A DNA stretch of 17,778 nt from JAAFHS01 sp031396505 (GTDB taxonomy: Bacteria; Pseudomonadota; Alphaproteobacteria; Rhodobacterales; Rhodobacteraceae), in contig JANNKX010000162.1 of NCBI GenBank assembly GCA_031396505.1, forward strand, positions 1-17,778, given 5' to 3'. The notes under the pieces were generated by a model. It saw nothing but the letters and a program-made list of their open reading frames with translations. It was not told where the DNA came from and ran no database searches. Each line of letters starts with the position of its first letter. Positions within the stretch are counted from its first letter, which is position 1. Positions 14,620 through 17,778 of this stretch are shown one piece after another. A program made the position numbers and the translations under genes.

Positions 14620-15488
14620 CGGCCGCGCTGGCCGTTCTTTTGGGACTACAATCATCTGTGGGGGCCGCCCTGCAGGCCGGGTTTGTGGGCGCGTATGAAT
14701 GGCACCTGACGGACGCGCGGTTTGGCGGCATCTCCAGCATCGAAGTGACGGCGGATGGCGCGGGTTTCACCGCGATGTCGGACCGCGGGACGCTGTTTGA
14801 GGGCCGCATGACGCGCGATGATGCGGGTGCGGTTCTTGATGTGCGCGATGTGGTGATCGTGACGCTGAAGGGGGCAGAGACGGCACCCTTGAACCCCGCG
14901 CAGAACGATACCGAAGGGTTGGCGATTGCGGGCGACGGAGTCGTCTTTGTATCGATGGAAGGGCGCGCACGGGTGCTGCGCTATGACGATCGGGCAGGCC
15001 CTGCGGCAAACCTGCCCCGCCCGCGCGCCTTTGGCGCAATGCAGCATAATTCATCGCTGGAGGCGCTGGCGATTGATGCGCGCGGCTGGCTTTATACGAT
15101 GCCGGAACGATCTGGCGCGCTGGACGTGCCGTTTCCGGTGTACCGCTTTAACGGGCAGGATTGGGATCAACCGTTCAGCATCCCGCGCGATGACCAGTAT
15201 CTGCCGGTGGGCGCTGACTTTGGCCCTGATGGCCGACTGTACCTGCTGGAACGCGAATTTCACGGCCTGCTAGGCTTTCAAAGCCGGGTGCGGCGGTTTG
15301 TGGTGACAGGTGATGGCATTGATGCGGGCACGGTGGTGCTGGAAACCGCCATTGGCCAGCATGGCAATCAGGAAGGCCTGTCGGTGTGGCGGGACGCAGG
15401 GGGCGCGTTGCGCCTGACCATGGTGTCGGATGACAATTTCCGGTTCTTCCTGCGCACGACACTTGTGGAATACCGCCTGCCGGATTGA
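14592..15488 (+). CDS. Exported esterase-like/phytase-like beta-propeller protein
   Basis: This is a 298-residue protein with an N-terminal signal peptide (MHRRSQFRLTAALAVLLGLQ, cleavage probably after SSVGA) and an 'esterase-like activity of phytase' domain. The repeated EGLA/EALA blades are visible at NDTEGLAIAGDG (105-116), NSSLEALAIDARG (153-165) and GNQEGLSVW (258-266), with SDRGTLFEGR near the start. Function in the family is loosely defined (phosphoesterase-like, periplasmic). ATG 14592 lies inside the end of mepA in another frame and is preferred because it begins the signal peptide; the frame stays open to 14463 without useful sequence. No good Shine-Dalgarno precedes it, so reinitiation after mepA is likely. 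Together with MepA it suggests an envelope-linked set. Confidence 0.78.
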   Translation: MHRRSQFRLTAALAVLLGLQSSVGAALQAGFVGAYEWHLTDARFGGISSIEVTADGAGFTAMSDRGTLFEGRMTRDDAGAVLDVRDVVIVTLKGAETAPLNPAQNDTEGLAIAGDGVVFVSMEGRARVLRYDDRAGPAANLPRPRAFGAMQHNSSLEALAIDARGWLYTMPERSGALDVPFPVYRFNGQDWDQPFSIPRDDQYLPVGADFGPDGRLYLLEREFHGLLGFQSRVRRFVVTGDGIDAGTVVLETAIGQHGNQEGLSVWRDAGGALRLTMVSDDNFRFFLRTTLVEYRLPD

Positions 15489-15491
15489 CGC

Positions 15492-15551
15492 CGTTGCAGG
15501 CAAGGCGTAGATGCAACGCTGCTCAAACTGGGCCAAGTCTCCGCAACCTTG
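15492..15551 (+). promoter_or_regulatory. Hairpin in the leader of the queuosine-precursor transporter
   Basis: CGTTGCA (15492-15498) and TGCAACG (15512-15518) form a perfect 7-bp stem with a 13-nt loop. The loop contains CAAGG (15501-15505), which can pair with CCTTG (15547-15551) 12 nt before the start codon, so a pseudoknot is possible. GCAAC at 15543-15547 is an alternative partner for GTTGC of the stem. There is no T-tract, so it is not an intrinsic terminator. It does not match the preQ1 riboswitch classes I remember. The pairing is seen; a regulatory role is inference. Confidence 0.35.
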
Positions 15552-15563
15552 TGAAAACGGAAT

Positions 15564-16187
15564 ATGATCATGCGTCTTTTCCCCGCCGTTCTGGCGATGG
15601 CTGCGATTGTCGTGGCATCCAACATCCTTGTGCAGTTCCTTGCCGGCCCCTGGCTGACATGGGGGGCATTCACCTATCCCTTTGCGTTTCTGGTCACCGA
15701 TCTGACCAACCGTTTTCATGGCGCGCCTGCCGCGCGACGCGTGGTGTTGGCAGGCTTTGCCGTCGGGCTGGCCTGTTCGCTGGTGGGCACGCAGATCATC
15801 GGCGATTTCGGCCCGCTGGTGACGCTGCGCGTGGCGCTTGCGTCGGCCTGCGCGTTCCTGTGCGCGCAACTGATGGATGTCACGGTGTTTGACCGCCTGC
15901 GCGCAGGATCATGGTGGAAAGCGCCGCTGGTATCGACGCTGGTGGGTGCAAGTCTGGACACGGCGATCTTCTTTACCATCGCGTTTTCGGCGGCCCTGAC
16001 CGTGCTTGAACCCGGCAATGACGTGTCATGGGCCACAGGCCCGGTGGCCCTGCTGGGGGTTGGGCCGGATGCGCCATTGTGGGTGTCTTTGGCGCTGGCC
16101 GACTGGGGCGTCAAACTGCTGCTCGCTTTGGTGGCATTGGTGCCATTTCGATTGGCTGTCACACGGCGCGGCACAACTGTTACGTAA
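15564..16187 (+). CDS. VUT family protein, probable queuosine precursor transporter (YhhQ type)
   Basis: This is a 207-residue integral membrane protein with about six hydrophobic segments. NILVQFLAGPWLTWGAFTYPFAFLVTDL... is the hallmark of the COG1738/YhhQ (QPTR) family, which imports preQ0/preQ1 for queuosine in tRNA. The conserved acidic/Asn cluster TDLTNRFHG (45-53) and the later segment LVGASLDTAIFF (about 132-143) are present. ATG 15564 has only a weak AACGGA upstream; ATG 15570 (MRLF) is equally possible. The gene is preceded by a 75-nt spacer containing a 7-bp hairpin and followed 8 nt after its stop by the TTGACA of the leader described below. trhO elsewhere in the window also concerns tRNA wobble modification, but there is no evidence of linkage. 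Confidence 0.85.
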   Translation: MIMRLFPAVLAMAAIVVASNILVQFLAGPWLTWGAFTYPFAFLVTDLTNRFHGAPAARRVVLAGFAVGLACSLVGTQIIGDFGPLVTLRVALASACAFLCAQLMDVTVFDRLRAGSWWKAPLVSTLVGASLDTAIFFTIAFSAALTVLEPGNDVSWATGPVALLGVGPDAPLWVSLALADWGVKLLLALVALVPFRLAVTRRGTTVT

Positions 16188-16194
16188 TTTTGGT

Positions 16195-16222
16195 TTGACA
16201 AACACAAAATCTGTGCCACGAT
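16195..16222 (+). promoter_or_regulatory. Promoter of the arfB leader transcript
   Basis: There is a consensus -35 TTGACA (16195-16200), a 16-nt spacer and CACGAT (16217-16222), which keeps the three most conserved -10 bases. It begins 8 nt after the VUT stop. Transcription would start at about 16228-16231, placing the antiterminator segment GGCAACC at the very 5' end of the RNA. Confidence 0.55.
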
Positions 16223-16244
16223 TCGAATATCGGCAACCATTTTG

Positions 16245-16260
16245 AAAGGAGGTGATCCAG
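16245..16260 (+). promoter_or_regulatory. Extended Shine-Dalgarno, complementary to 16S rRNA 3' end over 16 nt
   Basis: AAAGGAGGTGATCCAG is the exact complement of CTGGATCACCTCCTTT, the usual alphaproteobacterial 16S rRNA 3' tail. Ordinary sites match 4-7 nt. The AGGAGG core ends 7 nt before the GTG at 16260, an ideal distance. The same bases can pair internally with 16363-16378. Confidence 0.75.
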
Positions 16261-16316
16261 TGTCTAGAGTGATGTTGGAGAGACGTGTCGGGACAGTCAT
16301 GGGGGGTGTTTTCTGA
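16260..16316 (+). CDS. Candidate 18-residue leader peptide
   Basis: GTG at 16260 opens an 18-codon frame, MSRVMLERRVGTVMGGVF, ending in TGA at 16314-16316. Support: AGGAGG lies 7 nt upstream within an exceptionally long Shine-Dalgarno. Against: it is very short, so chance cannot be excluded by coding statistics. The peptide has no run of a single amino acid, so it is not a classic amino-acid attenuator. Its stop codon lies inside the 5' arm of the 16305-16339 hairpin, so a terminating ribosome would open that stem, and cleavage of the stem would leave the ORF without a stop. I infer that its translation, rather than the peptide itself, may be the regulatory event. No function is assigned. Confidence 0.45.
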   Translation: MSRVMLERRVGTVMGGVF

Positions 16317-16387
16317 AGGCAGCCCTTCGGAAAAATACCTGCGTGATTGGGCAAGATACCTAACTGGCCCATCTCCTTGAAACTCGG

Positions 16388-16423
16388 AAAGGGTTGCCAC
16401 GTGCTGGCAACCCTTTCTCTTTT
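16388..16423 (+). terminator. Intrinsic terminator between leader and arfB
   Basis: AAAGGGTTGCCA (16388-16399), loop CGTGC and TGGCAACCCTTT (16405-16416) form a perfect 12-bp stem followed by CTCTTTT. It ends 73 nt before the arfB start codon. Its 5' arm can alternatively pair with 16232-16243, which carries a near copy of the 3' arm (GGCAACC then A instead of C, then TTT). Confidence 0.92.
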
Positions 16424-16496
16424 GTGATGCCATTTGCGTCAAGCGGGGCGTCATCCCGGCCTTTCCTTTCCGCTGATCCCCCTTTAGCCTGCCCGT

Positions 16497-16925
16497 ATGT
16501 TGCGTGTGACCGACACCCTGTTCATTGCCGATTGGGAGCTTTCGGAAACCTTTACCCGGTCATCCGGCCCCGGTGGGCAGAACGTGAACAAGGTCTCAAC
16601 TGCCGTGGAATTGCGGTTCGAGGCCGAGCGTTCGCCGCATCTGACGGCCTCCGTAAAGGCGCGATTGAAGCGTCTGGCAGGGCGGCGGTGGACGGTCGAT
16701 GGCGCCATCGTCATTCAGGCCGAGGAAACCCGCAGTCAGGCGCGCAACCGCGAACTCGCCCGGCAACGGCTGATCGACATGATCCAGGAAGCGTTGATCG
16801 CGCCGAAACGTCGGGTGGCGACCAAACCGACGCTGGGCAGCCAACGGCGCCGGCTGGTGGCGAAAACGGTCCGCAGCACGGTCAAGGCGGGTCGGGGAAA
16901 GGTGACGGATGATGATGACGGATGA
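16497..16925 (+). CDS. arfB: Alternative ribosome-rescue factor ArfB (peptidyl-tRNA hydrolase)
   Basis: This is a 142-residue release-factor-like protein that frees ribosomes stalled on mRNAs lacking a stop codon by hydrolysing peptidyl-tRNA. The GGQ motif is in RSSGPGGQNVNKVST (21-35; Gly26-Gly27-Gln28). The C-terminal tail from about 103 is rich in Lys/Arg (KRRVATKPTLGSQRRR), as needed to enter the empty mRNA channel. The acidic ending VTDDDDG is unusual. The length matches E. coli ArfB (140). No Shine-Dalgarno precedes ATG 16497; TAGCCT at 16485-16490 could serve as a -10 for a leaderless mRNA, or the gene may be read from the upstream leader promoter by passing the terminator. The aminotransferase start lies within its last codons. 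Confidence 0.93.
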   Translation: MLRVTDTLFIADWELSETFTRSSGPGGQNVNKVSTAVELRFEAERSPHLTASVKARLKRLAGRRWTVDGAIVIQAEETRSQARNRELARQRLIDMIQEALIAPKRRVATKPTLGSQRRRLVAKTVRSTVKAGRGKVTDDDDG

Positions 16926-17778
16926 CATGATCGCGCGGCGCGCGCGCCTGATGGGGCCGAATGTGCCGACGTTTTACCAGCACCCGGTGCATATCGTGCG
17001 GGGCAACGGCGTCTGGCTGTGGGATGCGGATGGCAAGCGGTATCTGGATTGCTATAACAATGTGGCCCATGTCGGCCATTGCCACCCGCGCGTGGTGGCG
17101 GCCATTGCGGCGCAGGCGGCCACGCTGAACACGCATACGCGGTATCTGCATGACGGTGTGCTGGATTATATCGAACGGCTGACGGGCACGCTGGGCCATG
17201 GGATCAGCCAGGCGATCATGGTCTGCACCGGGTCCGAGGCGAACGATATCGCGCTGCGCATGGCGCAGGCGATCACCGGCAAGACCGGGATCATTGCCAC
17301 GGACAACACCTATCATGGCAATACGGCCGCCGTCAGTCAGCTGTCGACCCGCAGGCCGCCCATCGGTGGCTATGCGCCCTATGTGCGGCTGGTGCCATCG
17401 CCGTCAAACCTGCATCCGGTGGGGGGCACGCGCGCAGGGCAGGCGCAGGCATTTGCGGGCCATGTGCAGGCGGCGATTGACGACTTGCAGGCCAAGGGGT
17501 TTGGTCTGTCTGGAATGCTGCTGTGCCCGGTGTTGGCGAACGAAGGCCTGCCGACGGTGGAGAAGGGCTTTCTTGACCCGACGGTTGCGGCGGTGCGCGC
17601 GGCAGGCGGGATCATGATCGCCGATGAGGTGCAGCCAGGCTTTGGCCGGGTGGGCAGCCATTTCTGGGGGCACGACTGGCTGGGGTTTGCGCCCGATGTG
17701 GTGACGATCGGCAAGCCGATGGCGAACGGGCATCCGGTGGCAGCCGTTCTGGCGCGCCCCGATGTGATGGCGGCGTTC
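16909..17778 (+). CDS. Class III PLP-dependent aminotransferase / phospho-lyase-like protein, 3'-truncated
   Basis: The first 290 codons of a class III (ornithine-type) PLP enzyme are present; the frame is still open at the window end. The N-terminal half NNVAHVGHCHPRVV...LNTHTRYLHDGVLDY closely resembles the AGXT2-like group that includes ethanolamine-phosphate phospho-lyase. CTGSEANDIALRMA contacts the cofactor phosphate. Asp239 in ADEVQPGFGR would hold the pyridine nitrogen, and Lys269 in TIGKPMANGHP would form the Schiff base (numbering from ATG 16909). Possible starts are ATG 16909, 16912, 16915 and 16927, all in frame; AAAGG lies 6 nt before 16909, while MTDDMIARR from 16915 is also natural. 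All but 16927 overlap the arfB end, implying coupling. The substrate is not determined. Confidence 0.88.
   Translation, partial: MMMTDDMIARRARLMGPNVPTFYQHPVHIVRGNGVWLWDADGKRYLDCYNNVAHVGHCHPRVVAAIAAQAATLNTHTRYLHDGVLDYIERLTGTLGHGISQAIMVCTGSEANDIALRMAQAITGKTGIIATDNTYHGNTAAVSQLSTRRPPIGGYAPYVRLVPSPSNLHPVGGTRAGQAQAFAGHVQAAIDDLQAKGFGLSGMLLCPVLANEGLPTVEKGFLDPTVAAVRAAGGIMIADEVQPGFGRVGSHFWGHDWLGFAPDVVTIGKPMANGHPVAAVLARPDVMAAF

Larger units (their letters stand above)
16229..16423 (+). ncRNA. Structured leader/small RNA with attenuator architecture upstream of arfB
   Basis: This is a compact, roughly 195-nt transcription unit filling the 309-nt gap between the VUT gene and arfB; I do not recognise it as a known RNA family. 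Pairings read from the sequence: P0, 16232-16243 with 16387-16398 (one A-G mismatch, one terminal G-U). P1, AAGGAGGTG 16246-16254 with CATCTCCTT 16370-16378 (one G-U). P2, CCAGT 16257-16261 with ACTGG 16363-16367. A small hairpin at 16282-16298. A long hairpin 16305-16339 (15 bp, one bulged A, loop CAGC). The 3' end is a perfect terminator (16388-16416) whose 5' arm is the same segment used by P0, so P0 and terminator are mutually exclusive. P1/P2 hide the Shine-Dalgarno and start codon of an 18-codon ORF. It could be a stable small RNA, a cis attenuator of arfB, or both. The 5' end is an estimate. Confidence 0.6.

Noticed and set aside
15489..15563. A preQ1 riboswitch before the VUT gene
   Set aside because: The typical A-rich tail and loop consensus are missing and the spacing between stem and downstream pairing is too long; kept only as an unclassified hairpin.
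16260..16316. Classic amino-acid leader-peptide attenuation
   Set aside because: The 18 codons have no run of one amino acid; Val, Arg, Gly and Met are spread out, and the downstream gene is not biosynthetic. A ribosome-binding mechanism fits better.
16229..16423. The leader as SRP RNA, 6S RNA or tmRNA
   Set aside because: CTGAAGGCAGCCC faintly resembles the SRP apical loop, but the GGAAGG-AGCAGCC motif is incomplete and the fold differs. There is no long rod with a central bubble as in 6S RNA, and no tRNA-like part or tag-peptide frame as in tmRNA.

Overview
The window is high-GC DNA (judged by eye, roughly 60-65% G+C) that is densely coded. It looks like a chromosomal segment of an alphaproteobacterium of the Rhodobacteraceae/Roseobacter group. 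This assignment is an inference from protein style (HpaR, UMF1-type transporter, THEM6-like thioesterase, ArfB, YggT, 690-residue RecQ) and from ATGA-type overlapping operons. No tRNA, rRNA, insertion sequence, prophage or CRISPR array was seen.

Layout. (1) 1-1422, plus strand: the 3' part of a D-2-hydroxyacid dehydrogenase gene, followed after 1 nt by a small sulfotransferase gene. (2) 1430-6540: a homoprotocatechuate (3,4-dihydroxyphenylacetate) meta-cleavage operon, read leftwards as hpaF-hpaE-hpaD-hpaG-hpaH, with the MarR-type regulator hpaR divergent from it. A perfect TTAAC-GT-GTTAA palindrome overlaps the -10 region of the probable operon promoter. The operon covers ring cleavage to the hydratase step. 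The aldolase HpaI and the monooxygenase HpaBC are not in the window. (3) 6650-8226: divergent trhO (tRNA U34 hydroxylase) and pncA (nicotinamidase). (4) 8326-11673, minus strand: a DXD glycosyltransferase, recQ with a second C-terminal HRDC-like domain, and yggT. (5) 11803-16187, plus strand: a thioesterase, a UMF1-family transporter, a MepA-type murein endopeptidase, an exported phytase-like esterase and a VUT/YhhQ-type queuosine precursor transporter, several with overlapping ends. (6) 16188-16496: a gene-free stretch holding a compact transcription unit. (7) 16497-17778: arfB (ribosome rescue hydrolase), overlapped by a class III aminotransferase that runs off the end.

The most interesting element is the 309-nt gap between the VUT gene and arfB. 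It has a TTGACA promoter and an 18-codon ORF behind a Shine-Dalgarno stretch whose 16 nt are fully complementary to the expected 3' end of 16S rRNA. It also has a downstream segment resembling that 16S tail and able to pair with the Shine-Dalgarno, a 15-bp hairpin containing the ORF's stop codon, and a 12-bp intrinsic terminator. The first nucleotides of the predicted transcript copy the 3' arm of the terminator, so they can form a competing antiterminator. I read this as a candidate attenuator or small RNA that senses ribosome availability or initiation and could control the ribosome-rescue gene arfB and its overlapping neighbour. The pairings are read directly from the sequence. The function is inference.
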